DNA of 64,000 bases from Prostheceraeus crozeri (Eukaryota > Platyhelminthes > Polycladida > Euryleptidae): positions 317,501 through 381,500 of the forward strand of contig CAJQUW010014413.1 of the NCBI GenBank assembly GCA_907163375.1. Reading direction: 5' to 3'. Positions within the stretch are counted from its first letter, which is position 1. The number at the start of each line of letters is the position of its first letter. The position numbers and the translations under genes were made by a program. Shown here in pieces: positions 1 to 11,840 of the stretch. The notes under the pieces were generated by a model. The model ran no database searches. It saw nothing but the letters and a program-made list of their open reading frames with translations, and was not told the DNA's origin.

Positions 1-1296
1 GTCTATGAACGAGGACATTCTGAGTGTGATGACTGATATCTGTGATATATCATAATTTAAATGCCGTAACAGTACATCATCGTTTTATGTACTGTTTTTA
101 AGACTTTAAATTGAAACATAGTTTTCCTCAGTTCATTACGTAGTTTCGAAAGACTGCGAATTACATGGAATAGCACCATAGATAGGCATTCAAATTATGA
201 TCAACCACATATATTTACTTCACTCGTACATTAAATCGATGACTCAGACTTTCTAAATGTGTTAAGTAAAATATCAGTGCTTTATCATATACTTATTGAA
301 GTGCATGAAAGCTAACGGTCTCAATAGATGGCAAACGACAATTTGCGGATATCTGGTATGGCAAGAATAATACTAAATGAAATCGACGGGCATGAAATGG
401 TACATTGTTGCCCTTTAACGATGGACAGAAATACATTTCAAATTTATTTCAATCCATTATTTTACTCCAAAGCCATAGAGAGTGACTGCAATTAAGTCTT
501 GAACTATCATGGACTTGTGGCATGAGCCGTGGATGTAGATAAACGAGTATCAACATAAGCATGATCATGTTGAAAATATATACATACGAAAATGGAGAGC
601 ATAAATGGGAAATTGTGGCTTCATTGAAAGCATTGAAATTGGTGGGTATAAATAGGAAAATTTCCGATTTATGCCCGGCAAACCTTAATAGCTTTAACAG
701 CCTTACCCGGGTTATTTTGAGCTCCGGAAACCCATGGTGATTCCTGCACCCACCCCCCTAATTTTGTTGTTCCTATGATTTAGTCGCTACCAAAGTTGTA
801 GTACACAATTGGAGAATTCTCGTTCCAGTGATGGTGTCAGTTACGACCAAATAGATCATGTTGCTAGTATAAATAACAATTCAAAATTTGAATTCCACTT
901 CGGGATGCTTTGAGTATTAGTTAGAAATTGATGGCAGATGACCTTGATAATTAATGCGTTTTGATCAGTTATCGTACGAAAGCGTCCTACGTGAAGATGT
1001 GAACGCATGTTGCAAATTTATGACAGTCACTTATGAGATTCGTAATTTATAGGCGTTTTACGATTAGCAAACATTACGAAAAATTGTCAAACGTAATCTG
1101 TACATTAATGTCATGACTGCTAACTTGGTAATGCTGCCTTTTTGGATTCAAATTTTTGCAAAAATCGACAAGCAACCTAATGTAATGTCGGTAATTTCCC
1201 AATTATTCGTAACGATGAAGTCAGATCTTCGTGACTTTCATCGCATTGGGTGTGAATCGATGTGAGACATAGGAAAAGATCTGCAGGTGATACGAT
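1..1296. other. gene-free flank
   Basis: AT-rich sequence with no convincing open frame, RNA gene or repeat on either strand. It ends at the left target duplication of the PLE that follows. Confidence 0.6.
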
Positions 1297-1308
1297 AAAG
1301 TATGTCAT

Positions 1309-1496
1309 TTTGGTAAGCGAATGATCCCAGTGATTTCATAATTCAAATGCACCAATTATGAGAAAAAAGAAAACCACGTATGGCCGACATGTTTCATTTA
1401 CTCTTCAGTAAACATCATCAGGGCAGAAATTTTAAAGCTATGTACAATCGGATTGAAATACTAAAATGACAGCAAGATAAAAATCAATAGATACAT
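1309..1496 (-). repeat. PLE pseudo-LTR, left direct copy
   Basis: It matches 2641-2828 almost base for base. Homology to the inverted tail continues to about 1551, so the repeat serves as both direct and inverted terminus. It contains a hammerhead motif in the element's sense orientation. Confidence 0.85.
1383..1424 (-). ncRNA. hammerhead ribozyme motif (left copy)
   Basis: Read on the minus strand, the segment has the invariant CTGATGA box, a stem II of about six pairs (TTTACT/AGTAAA) closed by GAAG, the invariant GAAAC box, a minimal two-pair stem III and a GTC cleavage triplet. Flanking GCC and GGC form the start of stem I. This is the minimal type I hammerhead with a very short stem III known from PLE pseudo-LTRs. 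Activity is inferred. Such short stem III forms often cleave efficiently only as dimers. Confidence 0.75.
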
Positions 1497-1516
1497 CAAG
1501 AGCAGTGATTGGCTGC

Positions 1517-2372
1517 CTATGTAGCAAAGATTCGTAATGCGATCGAGGTTGCATGTTCATTCAATATCGTCTGTTTGTTCGCTTTGATGGCCAAAGTTTC
1601 AGCAATTTTAGTATAGACAGTGCGACACAAAATTGAAAAATTAGCAGATGAAGCGGCGTGCACATGCTTAGTGATTTCAGTAAGGGTCGGACTACCGCTG
1701 ATATGTTCACGAATGCGAGTGGACAAGTGCCTCCGAGTCTCGCCAATGTAACAGCAACTGCACTGCTCACATTGAAATTTATAGATAATGTTAGAGGAGA
1801 GACCCCTTGGCACCTTGTCCTTATTCGGGAAAATATCGCTAGTCTTCATGGTTTTATAAACAGGCAAGAGACGATATACGGTGGGGAGAATGTTGTTTAT
1901 AGCTCGAACAGATTTATAGTTTGATCCTCTTTGGATTTCAGATAAGGCAATTTCAAGAGAACGTAATTACGCTCAGGTTTGTCACTACGAGGATTCAAAA
2001 CTTTGTTCTCAATTTCATTTTTGATTTTAGCAATGAAATGGTCATTGTAACCATTTTGTCTAAATATACTTTTGATTTGGATAAAAGATTTTTCGAAGTT
2101 CTCAGTCGTAGAATTCAGTTTTTTAGTTCTAAAAATCAACGATCTGATCGCAGATTTTTTATAATTGTTCGGCGCATGGGCTTGGTTAGGAATATAACGA
2201 CCGGTGTTCGTAGACTTCAACTTCCACTGAAATTCAACGATAGCGTTTGAATTATCGACAGAAACATCAAGAAAATCAAGCTTGTTATTTTTCTGAACTT
2301 CGAGTGTAAACTGTATATTTTCATGAACTGAATTTAAGGCGTTGAGAAATTTGGACGCATACTTTCAGATTC
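1517..2372 (-). pseudogene. PLE reverse transcriptase C-terminus plus GIY-YIG endonuclease (frameshifted)
   Basis: From about 2372 down to 2230 the minus strand encodes the end of a PLE RT, with a 'LDFLDVSVD' block. 1897-2220 then encodes the basic thumb/connector region, and 1517-1867 the GIY-YIG nuclease, visible as 'IIYKFQC' followed by 'CYIGETRRHLSTRIREH' with a paired-cysteine insert typical of PLE nucleases. One frameshift near 1930 separates RT from nuclease. The reading frame also breaks at the junction near 2370, where the RT core is deleted. In intact PLEs the two domains lie in one polyprotein that nicks target DNA and copies the RNA. Here it is a remnant. Confidence 0.8.
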
Positions 2373-2671
2373 TCAAATTCCGCCTTGAGCTGAGAATTTT
2401 CCTTGTGGGCAACCTTCAGCTCTTTTTTTTAAAAAACGGTCATCTGGGCTTCATGGAACAAATTTCCGCTTGTTGACATGTGTGGTGGCAATTTAAAGGT
2501 TAGAAATTTCGGAATTACATCTTTATCGACACAGCCTTGTAGAAAAGACATACGTAGATTTGATTTCTCACTTTTCAACCATGCTTTCTTACAGATAGCG
2601 GACTGGCTGAAGAAGCTTGTGGATAGTGCTGTCTTCAAACTTTGGTAAGCGAATGATCCCAGTGATTTCAT
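2373..2671 (-). pseudogene. PLE N-terminal region fragment
   Basis: The frame starts with ATG at 2671, inside the right direct repeat, and runs to a stop at 2429 in a homopolymer, then continues in frame to about 2373. It has a basic helical segment ending in 'DKDVIPKFLTFKLP', followed by a lysine/glutamate-rich stretch. This resembles the N-terminal region before the RT of animal PLEs. It abuts the RT C-terminus directly, so the catalytic core between them was deleted. Assignment rests on pattern and context and is moderately certain. Confidence 0.55.
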
Positions 2672-2828
2672 AATTCAAATGCACCAATTATGAGAAAAAA
2701 GAAAACCACGTATGGCCGACATGTTTCATTTACTCTTCAGTAAACATCATCAGGGCAGAAATTTTAAAGCTATGTACAATCGGATTGAAATACTAAAATG
2801 ACAGCAAGATAAAAATCAATAGATACAT
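2641..2828 (-). repeat. PLE pseudo-LTR, right direct copy
   Basis: Second copy of 1309-1496. At 2828/2829 it switches abruptly into the reverse complement of the left end. It carries the second hammerhead motif (2715-2756, minus strand). Confidence 0.85.
2715..2756 (-). ncRNA. hammerhead ribozyme motif (right copy)
   Basis: Same core as the motif at 1383-1424, with CTGATGA, GAAAC and GTC boxes intact on the minus strand. Two sense-oriented copies in one transcript are what a dimeric short-stem-III hammerhead would need. Confidence 0.75.
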
Positions 2829-3044
2829 GCAACCTCGATCGCATTACGAATCTTTGCTACATAGGCAGCCAATCACTGCTCTTGATGTATCTATTGATTT
2901 TTATCTTGCTGTCATTTTAGTATTTCAATCCGATTGTACATAGCTTTAAAATTTCTGCCCTGATGATGTTTACTGAAGAGTAAATGAAACATGTCGGCCA
3001 TACGTGGTTTTCTTTTTTCTCATAATTGGTGCATTTGAATTATG
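2829..3044 (+). repeat. PLE inverted tail
   Basis: Reverse complement of about 1336-1551, joined head-on to the right direct repeat. It forms a long potential hairpin with it. It ends exactly at the 12-bp target duplication. Confidence 0.8.
2957..2998 (+). ncRNA. hammerhead ribozyme motif (inverted tail)
   Basis: Plus-strand copy of the same ribozyme core, carried by the inverted tail. It would be active only in antisense transcripts of the element. Confidence 0.65.
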
Positions 3045-3336
3045 AAAGTATGTCATGTAGTAGTTAAGTTGGTAGTAAGCAATAAAACAATCTAATCTAC
3101 TTCAGCTTGTTAAATTTACTTGAGGTTTTTCTTAAGCTAAATGGAAAGCAGTGTGATTGCAACCTATGGGACAATCATTCTATAATCAAAATCGTACCGA
3201 AACTTATCTAGTTTCCTAACCGTCGCCTACGAAATGAATGCAGGGACTACGTATGGCATTCACTTGGTTCATGGCTACAATAGATACCTGCTGTAAGAGG
3301 TCTGCATTTTACATGACGATATAGACCAGACAAATA

Positions 3337-3513
3337 CAGTATAATCCCGTTATAACCTACACCAAAGGGACCAAATTAAATGTGCGTTATATCCACATGT
3401 TCGTTATATCAAGGGTAACTTCGTGCATCAAGCATGTGGCAGAGAATTTCGAATGTGTACGTTGTAAACCGTAGTACGTTGTATCCCATATACGTTATAG
3501 CGAGATAATACTG
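3337..3513. mobile_element. pogo/Tc1-type MITE, 177 bp
   Basis: Termini CAGTATAATCCCGTTATAAC and the imperfect inverse ending CGAGATAATACTG are flanked by TA dinucleotides (3335-3336, 3514-3515). CAGT ends and TA duplications fit pogo/Tigger-type elements. There is no coding capacity. The TA-rich interior repeats CGTTATA-like words. Confidence 0.6.
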
Positions 3514-3515
3514 TA

Positions 3516-6500
3516 ATAACAGCGTACTTTACAATTTCCAATCATTGCTAATTCAAGCAATAATGATGTATTTCATGACAAAGTTGAGATGCATTGGTTA
3601 TAAAGAATCAATCGTAATAGCTTATATTTGGATTAGCCGCCCCTCTTAGCTCCGTAAATATTCTACAGATGAAACGTTGTAAAGAACATAATTCATACTG
3701 GTAACAATGAACAAGAAGCACAGCAACGACAAATTCTTTCTTTATCAAGTTAAGTTTGTTCAAAATGTCAGCAAACAATTGAATGCACATATTTGAACAA
3801 ACATTGTTCTCGTCTTAAAATATGGAGCTGCGTAAGGTTTTTCGAGAGTTGGAGCTTAGAGTTATCCATCGTGAAACGTTGATGACATCATCGTCATACT
3901 ACAGCAAAAAATGTGTACAATTTAACTTTCTACTGCATATCCTTTTATACAATATTATTTTTGAGCAGAGTAGTGTGCATGAGGTCAATAAAAATTATGA
4001 TCTAAAAAGACAAATTTAAAATCTTCTAGAGAATAAAATTATTGTCACTCTAAACTAGCCTCACAATCTGCGAACCACTCAAAATAGTAATCAACATACA
4101 TTTTCAGCTCTAGATCAATGCAAATTAACATACTAATTGTCTTAACACTCAATGAAAAGAACAAACAAACTAAATGTGTGCAGTTTTACTTCAAACATGC
4201 TGATTTCATTGACAAACCTATAGACCACTGCACCCATACGGTGAGAAAACGTTTTATTGCTAATCCAAATGGCTGGTTGGCAGATTTGGTACTAGTTCGG
4301 CAAAGTTGTGATTGGTGCTGAGTTTTGACTAGCTCTTATTTTTAAGTTTACCATTTGGACACAACGACTGATTCATTGAGCTTAGAATTGTCGAAAAACA
4401 TTTTATCATAATGATAACATAAATGAATTGGTAAGCAACAAAACTTCAGCCTACGAGAGAAAAAGATCTTTCTTCCTGTTCAGAGAATAAAATGTCGGTC
4501 AGCCAGATGCATTTTTGATTGATTTATGATGTGGAGGCCTATTGAGTAATTATCGATGCTCACAGCCTGAAGTGTTGATTATCAAATTTCGAACGGTTAA
4601 GGATTTTTTCATTGATGTAGAAGAAATTGAAGAGGTTCGAAGTCTATGACTCTTAATTTTCAAACAGACTTCCAAAAAATCGTGTAAAAACAAATAGATG
4701 CAAAAAAATAAATTTTATTCACAAATGAAATCATCATTGCATCCTAGTCTACTTTAAATCTGTCAAAATTGTCATCGATGTTTTTAATGTGCTCACCGAT
4801 CTATCACACTGAGACAATAAAGATTATCTTATAAATGGAATCTCTTAGTGGGCTTTCGAAAATATATGGCAGGTCTAGCTGTCGGTGAAGTCAAGACGAT
4901 AATTTGCTGGAGAATAATTAAAGAAATCACAATTGTTGTTTCTTTATGACAACATACCTGGCACTAGACGGAGAAGAATGAACCACATGAGACATGAAGC
5001 ATGTAAGCTGTATTCAGCCAAAATGAGGAATTCATAATTTCGCCATGTTATTTCTTCTAGGCATGTCTGCAGCAGAATGCTCTCAGTGGCTTTGAACAGA
5101 TATAAAAATGACATAAGACAACAAGCGAATCTGAAAACATTATGACAAGCGAAAGCTCGTATATTTTAGAATATTTATGCGAGCTAGGAACATGTATAAC
5201 TCCAAAAATGCTTCTATCATGAAAAGACTTCTTGGTTTAGCTACCGATTCAAACATAGGATAATAAATTAAAACGATGACATAGAACATTTCGATTTCTT
5301 CTATAGATTATCAATGAATTCCCTTCCCACTCTCAATAGTGCGCAATGCTATGACAAGTCTGCTGTTATGTTCATGTAGGCCTATATCTACCAGCCTCCG
5401 CAAGGCTTATCTTATCAAATTGCTTCCATTTAAAACTCCAAAATGTGGAAGGTCGTCATAAGAAAAAAAACAAATACCTGAAAAAACAACTATATATGTC
5501 CTACTGAAATTATCATCGAAATGAAATTGCATGGGAGGTCAAGTCATTTTTAATCACCAGTTCTCTTTTAACTTGATCGTAAAATATCTTCAACAAGCAC
5601 GAATGCCGGTATTCAACATCCATCCAGCATGACAATTCTAGCTTAAGAAATTTCGGAATATGCAAATTGGGGCAATACATAGGACCACGTACCGCCTATG
5701 TTGCTACATTGATGTCAGTGCCATATTATAGACAATTAAAGGAATTGAGTCCAGAATAGCAAGTTGAGCTACAAGATAATGACAGACTTGTTCTTGATAC
5801 AATAAAGAACAAACAGGTATTTGATTTAGGAGACCCACAAGGCCTGTGAAAGACAGGACTTGACTTTCAGAAAGTGGTGTGAAAGCTGAGTGTTCACAAT
5901 ATGATGGAAAGAACTATTTGGAGAAGAAACTGACAATTTTAAGACGCGTAGAACTCCGTCTATTAGCGCTGGATTTCAACTGTCAAACACTCGCATGAAC
6001 TTTCAACCAAGGCAATTTATTTCTTTAGGAAACCTCAAGGCTGTATCATACATTTCCAAGTTATTTTTTTAAGAAATTCGTCAAATCAAAACAATTACGT
6101 TAAAAGTATATAAATACCGCAAGGAATTGGTTGGAAATCATAGTATTAAATCAAAATTCTTGTGTGTAATGTAGGCCACATAAAATACAACATGAAGATA
6201 CATTTTCCCCGAGCATCGAATTGCTTTCAAAATTCATATGCATGCACTGCTCTAATAATAGCTAGTCAGCCAAATCTAGACTCAAAGATCATACTTCTAA
6301 TAAATTACATATTAGAAACTCAAGTCAAGGTAATTCAACGTGGATTATAGTATGTCGCAAAAGGTAACTGAACAAGGTGGAGTTTTCCCATATTAAAATT
6401 TCTGAAATTACTTAGTAGATGCTGCATCCATGATTTTCTGGACAAATAGCAGACTTGAAATGAAAAATTCCATTTATACGCAGCAGTCAGAAGATTGGAC

Positions 6501-8337
6501 AAAAGGTGGAGTCACTCTACCCGGAAATTTCGTATCTAGCATACAAGACTACCTTATGCGGTCACACTTCTAAATCTGGACAACATGAACATCATCAGAC
6601 ATGAAAAATACGAATTTAGTGAAATACACACCCTCGGCACGATAAGCACTACAACAGCTTCAACCACGAGGAGAAAATGACATTGCGAAATAGAGAATGA
6701 ATAAGATCCTCAACATAGAAATAAATTCCTATACTACTTCATTTCATACATTGAGTAAAGATAACTACTAATTTTTAAAATTTCGAAGGACTCAAAAAAT
6801 TCTTAGTAATTTCAAATAATTTGAAAGATCGAAGCAGATATTTTCCAAAACTATAAAAATTAAAAGATGCACTAAAGTTTTAAAAAAATAGTCTTCTGTT
6901 CTTCCGAAAACCGAAAGACGTTTTTGTCAATGCAACTGCAAATGATTGCTGCATCCCATTGCACATATTAATGCTGCATTGGAGACCTATCGTGAATGTA
7001 GTAATGCGTAATACGTAATGCATCGTGAAATGTAGATTTGTGCACATCTGGGATGCCTGCGATGAAAAGAACGATGGTAATACGCACTTTGTCTTTACCA
7101 ACCATCTCATTGGTTTCACGCTTGAAAACGGTCCTTGCTACATATAAGAAGTAAATCCGATTGTCATATTAGTGTTCTCTGGAGAAAATGCAGGAAAGCA
7201 TCATGCACAGACAACAGACATACAGCAAAACTTTCTTACTACTAATGGGATAAAACTAATTTGTGAGCACAGTAGATTTTATTCTTATCCCACTTGTATA
7301 TTACTCATTCTCTGTGCACATGATTGGTGAAAATTAAGATATATCTATAATAATAAGTGTATTTTAATTTATACGAAATAACACTAAGATTAAATTCTTC
7401 GTGAACTTCACGTGTTTCATTATCCGGTGAGCTTTGTTCTTGTCGATGACTTAGAGATATTCACTTAATGACTACAAGCAACAAATCTAGACATTTTTGG
7501 ATTATTCGCCCAGAAACTGTACTTCAATGTCTCTACGTGATCGCACAAGCATTCTCACAGTGTGACCAAATTGCTCTTTTCAAAACTGTCCAAGGGAGAG
7601 ACGTAAGATAAAACTGTGGTCACCAAAAACGCTTTCAGCAGCTTCTGAAGCACAGATTTCCTTTGACATGACAAGACGGTCAATCAATGCCGCAGGTTAA
7701 TGCTCTATGACAGATCAAAGGTTCGAATAGCAGGTTCAAATAGCAGCAGTTTCAAACTATGAAAACCCTCACATGCTCAGTTGAATCAATGCAGATTCAT
7801 GTTTGTGAGATCGTGCTTGCAAACTTTTTTACAATTGGAGTGCATTCTCGCATCCAATCGTGCATTACATCCTTTTATTCTGTGATAACTAATTGATGAA
7901 TTACTAAGAATTTTCAGATTTTTAAATATTTTTAATGCAGACTTTTATTTCAATCAACTCTACATCGCTACAAATTTGCGAACGTAAAACGTTTTTTTTT
8001 GCAGCTATAGTTGTTGTCGAGAACGCTATTGTGTCTATGCAAAATTTGGATGTCCAACTCGCCTTATTTCAAGAGAAATCTACTTGTTAGTAGAATCTGA
8101 ATTCTTCGAGTTAGCGAAATCTTGCTTACCAAACGTGCGACGGTTTTTCAGTTAGATATTCAGCATGATAATGATGCTAGGGGTATGGATATCAATGTTC
8201 TACACTAAGTTCCCGTTGACAGGATGGTTTCGGTTTTCTTTTAATTCATGCTGGCATGTTAATTCATGTTAATTACAAAGTTGAATATCATGCCGAATGT
8301 TGGGTCTGAATATCCGACGAACACATTGTTGGTTATC
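3516..8337. other. gene-free AT-rich stretch
   Basis: Only short chance open frames are present and no recognisable domain. Some words common to invertebrate genomes occur (TAGGCCTA-like near 5380). I see no terminal repeats that would define an element. Confidence 0.55.
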
Positions 8338-8342
8338 TACAT

Positions 8343-8720
8343 TGTAAAACCTTTGTCACTATATCCAAATATATATTATATATCAAAATTTATCTACTTA
8401 CAGGTCATCCAGTACATTCGGCATTTACAATCGAAAGTAATTTATCAGTTCAAAAAATCACCAAGCAACAAAGTTAATCAAGTCACAAAAAACATCTATG
8501 CCACTTAGGTAGCAAACTTTCTACGTTACACATGAGGTTCGTATAGACTTAAGACCTACCATGAAATCTACAGAACTTTCCAACAAGATATCATTGAAAC
8601 CAAGGTCACAGCTGATGTCATTTCAAGCCGATGATGAATTGATAGAGTATTAAATCATACAATTAAAACAACAGTAACCAACAGAGTAATAATTCACGAC
8701 TGTTCATGTATATCATAACA
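8343..8720 (-). repeat. 3' LTR of Gypsy-like element (378 bp)
   Basis: On the minus strand it begins TGTTATGATATACATG directly after a G7 polypurine tract and ends GGTTTTACA beside the TACAT duplication. The first 20 bp recur at 12043-12062 as the stub of the 5' LTR. Confidence 0.8.
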
Positions 8721-8735
8721 CCCCCCCATGATCTA
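8721..8735 (-). promoter_or_regulatory. polypurine tract
   Basis: On the minus strand, GATCATGGGGGGG lies immediately before the 3' LTR start. This is the expected position for priming plus-strand DNA synthesis. Confidence 0.65.
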
Positions 8736-8774
8736 TAAATCATTTTACGACAAAAAAGGATACAAAATACTGAT

Positions 8775-11700
8775 TCAAGTATCATAGTCTGATAAGTATG
8801 TCGGTGGTCGACGTCTGCGTGAGCCACGACGCAAAGGAGTCGTTTGTTGCACTGCATTAGGAACACGTATGTCTTCTTCGTGACTACTTTCGCTTTCACT
8901 TTCATCGGAAGATCGAACTGTCTCGCAAATGTCAGCATCAGGATCACGATCACCATGTTCATCAGAATCGGAGTCACTTGACGAATTACCTTCAGAATCA
9001 ACATTCACCATTTCGCGACGTCTTCGTACTCTTCTAATATGGTTAATATGTCTGGTCACACCGTCTTCATTTAGCTCGACTGACACGGATGATTTGATAG
9101 CTGTTATACGATTCGGACCTGTCCACTCACTTGTACACCTTCCATCAGTACGCAAATACACTTCGTCTCCGACAACATATGGATTCTCTTCCGTTGATCG
9201 ACCATCTGCATCTTGATTCTCATTTTCTGAAGTCATTACACACTCATTCCTCCTCATAGAATTGACACCTGGAATCCTCGGCCGTGCGTGAAACATAAAG
9301 GTAAATGGTGGAATTGCCTTGCCGTTGCTCGTGATGTTGTACCAAAAAACACACTCCTCAATCGTATTCCCAGATCTTGCTGCCATCGTCTTGATCGTTC
9401 TATGATTCCTCTCACTGATGCCATTGCCCTGAGGTCGGTAAGCACATGAAAACCGCTGCTCCACTTTCCAATGATCCAACAACCTCCGAAATTCTTCACT
9501 CCTGTAAACTGATCCGTTATCACTCAACAATGACACTGGAGGCCCGAATTCCCCAAAAACTTGATTCATTTTCTCACTCACCTCCTTAGATGTTTCACGT
9601 GTCAACACTTTCCAAATACAATACCTAGAACACAAGTCAATAATTGTCAGGTACACCTTCCCGCCCATGTGAGTCAAGTCAGTCGACAAGTGAGTCCATA
9701 CATTGCTACTCGATAGAGTTCCCTTCTTATTGTGATACCTCACTGCAGGACATATTCTTGCACATTGTTCGCAATCACCCACAACACGACGTACCAGATC
9801 CTTCGACACTCGATTTCCCAACCTTTTCCGACTCAATTGAAATGTTCGGTCGATACCCAGATGATGTTGTTCATGAATTTCCCGTACAATAAGCTCGTCA
9901 TTGAAAGAAACATCCGACATAAACGTACCTGCCAAAGCCGTCGATTCACATGAAATAAGCCAATTCCTAGGTACCCGTGTCAATTTGTCAGCACAGTTTT
10001 CTTCTGACCTTACCAATTCAACACTGACATCCAAACCTTCCTGCAGTCGCAACTCACGAAGCATCTCTATCCGTCTCTTTATCAACATTTCAGACAAAGC
10101 ATGCGTACGCACATTATGAGTATCATGCATCGCAGAATTTAACCAGCTGTTGACAGTAGCAGAGTCAGTTTTCAGGGTAAACTTTTCCCATCCCCACCTA
10201 ATGGCCATGTTGATGCCTCTGACAGATGCGTCGAGTTCACTTAAGTTGATGTGTGAGGTATCTCCTGCCTTGCGAAGCCAAGATGCGTCTTCAACCGTGA
10301 CATCATTTACCATTATAACCACTCCCAGTGCTAAGTTGCTAGCGTCCGTCCAAACCGTCATTCGCCCATTCTCAGGTGCTAACCATTTTCCCTTCACCGG
10401 ATCTTCACCTGCCCTCAAACGTTCGGAGATCTCCACCACCTTACTGAGCGTTCCTTGACTAACAGGATCATCCCATCCTATTGCTTCCTTTGCTGTCAAC
10501 CGTTGTATAAATCCGCATGCAACTCGCAGCCATCCACATACAGGGAAGTGTCCCAGCCATTCTCCCAAAACCTTGTGAATTTGCCGCCTCGTCATCACCT
10601 CAGCCACCACAGGAAGTCGACCGTCGCGTTTCCATCTCAAATGCCTGTCCACAGAAAGACCAAGAACCCGAACTTTCTCACAATTGCCCAAAATTTCTGC
10701 AGGCTTCGTAACCAGACCAAATTTTTGAAATTGTTCAATTACCCTTGTGACTGGTACTCTATCTTCATTAACAAAAATATCGTCAATGTAACTACTAGCA
10801 GCACTTCCAATGGTTGAATCAGCAGTTAAAATGTACTCAACAATTTTAGTCATTACTTTCGGCGCGATATTCAGGCCGAATCCTAACCTCGTCAGTACAT
10901 ACGTTTGACCCTTCCATCGAACACCCTGATAGCACCACAAAGATCTGTCAACCTTGATTTGTAAATACGCCTTCTTCAGATCCACAACTGCGCAATTCGG
11001 CCCTAACTTCCTCCATTCACGCAAACGATTCTGACATAAAGGAGTTGCTGCACCTGGATAGGAAACAATGTGATCATTCAAGTACCTGAAGTCCAGTACC
11101 GGTCGTATCTTTACCTCTTCACCTTTTTCCTGTTTTACGCTCATCAGTGGAATGACATTCTTCAGCTCACCAGCGCATTCAAAACTCCATGGCACCAAGA
11201 TACCATCGGTTACCCACTGCCCAACCTCCTTGTCAAAAGCATCCAAGTCGTTGTCAGGAACCTTGTAATTTCCTCTGTTACGATTGTCAAGGGGAGCACC
11301 GTTTTTCCACTTCCACTTCACAGTCCACTCAGCGTTTGAAAATTGTACATCAAAATCTTCTTCGTTGAGAGAAACCCTTTCACGTTTACCATCAGGCACA
11401 CAACCGTTAACCGTATCCTTACTCTGATCATTATCAGTCGCATCGTCTCCCAGCCTAAAGTTGTTAATGGATGTGTCCGGCACGCCATCTTCCAAACTTG
11501 TCTCCGCAATAGAAGCAAGGGCTTGACCCACGACACCAAGCGTCACCTGAACTCTACCATCAGTAACAGGACAGATACACAAACCGACTCTAAAGATCAC
11601 ATCCAATCCTATCACGAGATCCAAATGCAGGGGGAGTTTCTCCAAAACAAAAGCTTTTACTTGATCAATAGGCTTGCACTTCCCAGCTTCTCCGACTGTT

Positions 11701-11840
11701 ACTCGCGTCAACATAACACTTTCTTCTACGCATATCCTTTCACCGTTCATCGTTTCCAATTGAATCCTCTCACGCATCAACGTCAAATTTTTAATGAATG
11801 CCTTCCTGACCAAAGTAACACTACAACCCGTATCAATCAT
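8775..11840 (-). CDS. pol: Gypsy-like pol polyprotein (protease, RT, RNase H, integrase)
   Basis: The 1021-residue frame is unbroken. Order: aspartic protease at the very start ('MIDTGCSV'); reverse transcriptase with 'VDLKKAYLQIKVD' and active site 'YIDDIFV'; RNase H with 'VWTDASNLALGVV', 'INLSELDASVRGI' and 'LKTDSATVNSW'; integrase with an HHCC finger (two His near 'HEQHHLG', then 'CEQCARI') and the D,D,E triad in 'HLSTDLTHM', 'LLSDNGS' and 'GISERNHRTIK'; then a GPY-like C-terminus and an acidic serine-rich tail. The order RT-RNase H-integrase marks the Ty3/Gypsy class. The RNase H words resemble a lineage common in aquatic invertebrates and flatworms, by memory of the pattern. The first Met is not the natural start, because the frame continues upstream through one TAA into gag. 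Confidence 0.9.
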   Translation of the reverse strand: MIDTGCSVTLVRKAFIKNLTLMRERIQLETMNGERICVEESVMLTRVTVGEAGKCKPIDQVKAFVLEKLPLHLDLVIGLDVIFRVGLCICPVTDGRVQVTLGVVGQALASIAETSLEDGVPDTSINNFRLGDDATDNDQSKDTVNGCVPDGKRERVSLNEEDFDVQFSNAEWTVKWKWKNGAPLDNRNRGNYKVPDNDLDAFDKEVGQWVTDGILVPWSFECAGELKNVIPLMSVKQEKGEEVKIRPVLDFRYLNDHIVSYPGAATPLCQNRLREWRKLGPNCAVVDLKKAYLQIKVDRSLWCYQGVRWKGQTYVLTRLGFGLNIAPKVMTKIVEYILTADSTIGSAASSYIDDIFVNEDRVPVTRVIEQFQKFGLVTKPAEILGNCEKVRVLGLSVDRHLRWKRDGRLPVVAEVMTRRQIHKVLGEWLGHFPVCGWLRVACGFIQRLTAKEAIGWDDPVSQGTLSKVVEISERLRAGEDPVKGKWLAPENGRMTVWTDASNLALGVVIMVNDVTVEDASWLRKAGDTSHINLSELDASVRGINMAIRWGWEKFTLKTDSATVNSWLNSAMHDTHNVRTHALSEMLIKRRIEMLRELRLQEGLDVSVELVRSEENCADKLTRVPRNWLISCESTALAGTFMSDVSFNDELIVREIHEQHHLGIDRTFQLSRKRLGNRVSKDLVRRVVGDCEQCARICPAVRYHNKKGTLSSSNVWTHLSTDLTHMGGKVYLTIIDLCSRYCIWKVLTRETSKEVSEKMNQVFGEFGPPVSLLSDNGSVYRSEEFRRLLDHWKVEQRFSCAYRPQGNGISERNHRTIKTMAARSGNTIEECVFWYNITSNGKAIPPFTFMFHARPRIPGVNSMRRNECVMTSENENQDADGRSTEENPYVVGDEVYLRTDGRCTSEWTGPNRITAIKSSVSVELNEDGVTRHINHIRRVRRRREMVNVDSEGNSSSDSDSDEHGDRDPDADICETVRSSDESESESSHEEDIRVPNAVQQTTPLRRGSRRRRPPTYLSDYDT

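Larger units (their letters stand above)
1309..3044 (-). mobile_element. Penelope-like retroelement, internally deleted
   Basis: The 1736-bp insertion is flanked by a 12-bp direct duplication, AAAGTATGTCAT (1297-1308 and 3045-3056). It has a 188-bp direct repeat at both ends (1309-1496, 2641-2828) followed by an inverted tail (2829-3044) that is the reverse complement of the left end. This compound LTR/inverted-tail layout is a hallmark of PLEs. Minus-strand coding remnants follow the PLE order: an N-terminal region, then the end of the reverse transcriptase, then a GIY-YIG endonuclease. The central RT core, including the YxDD region, is missing, so this copy cannot encode its own RT. Variable-length target duplications fit PLE integration. 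Confidence 0.85.
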
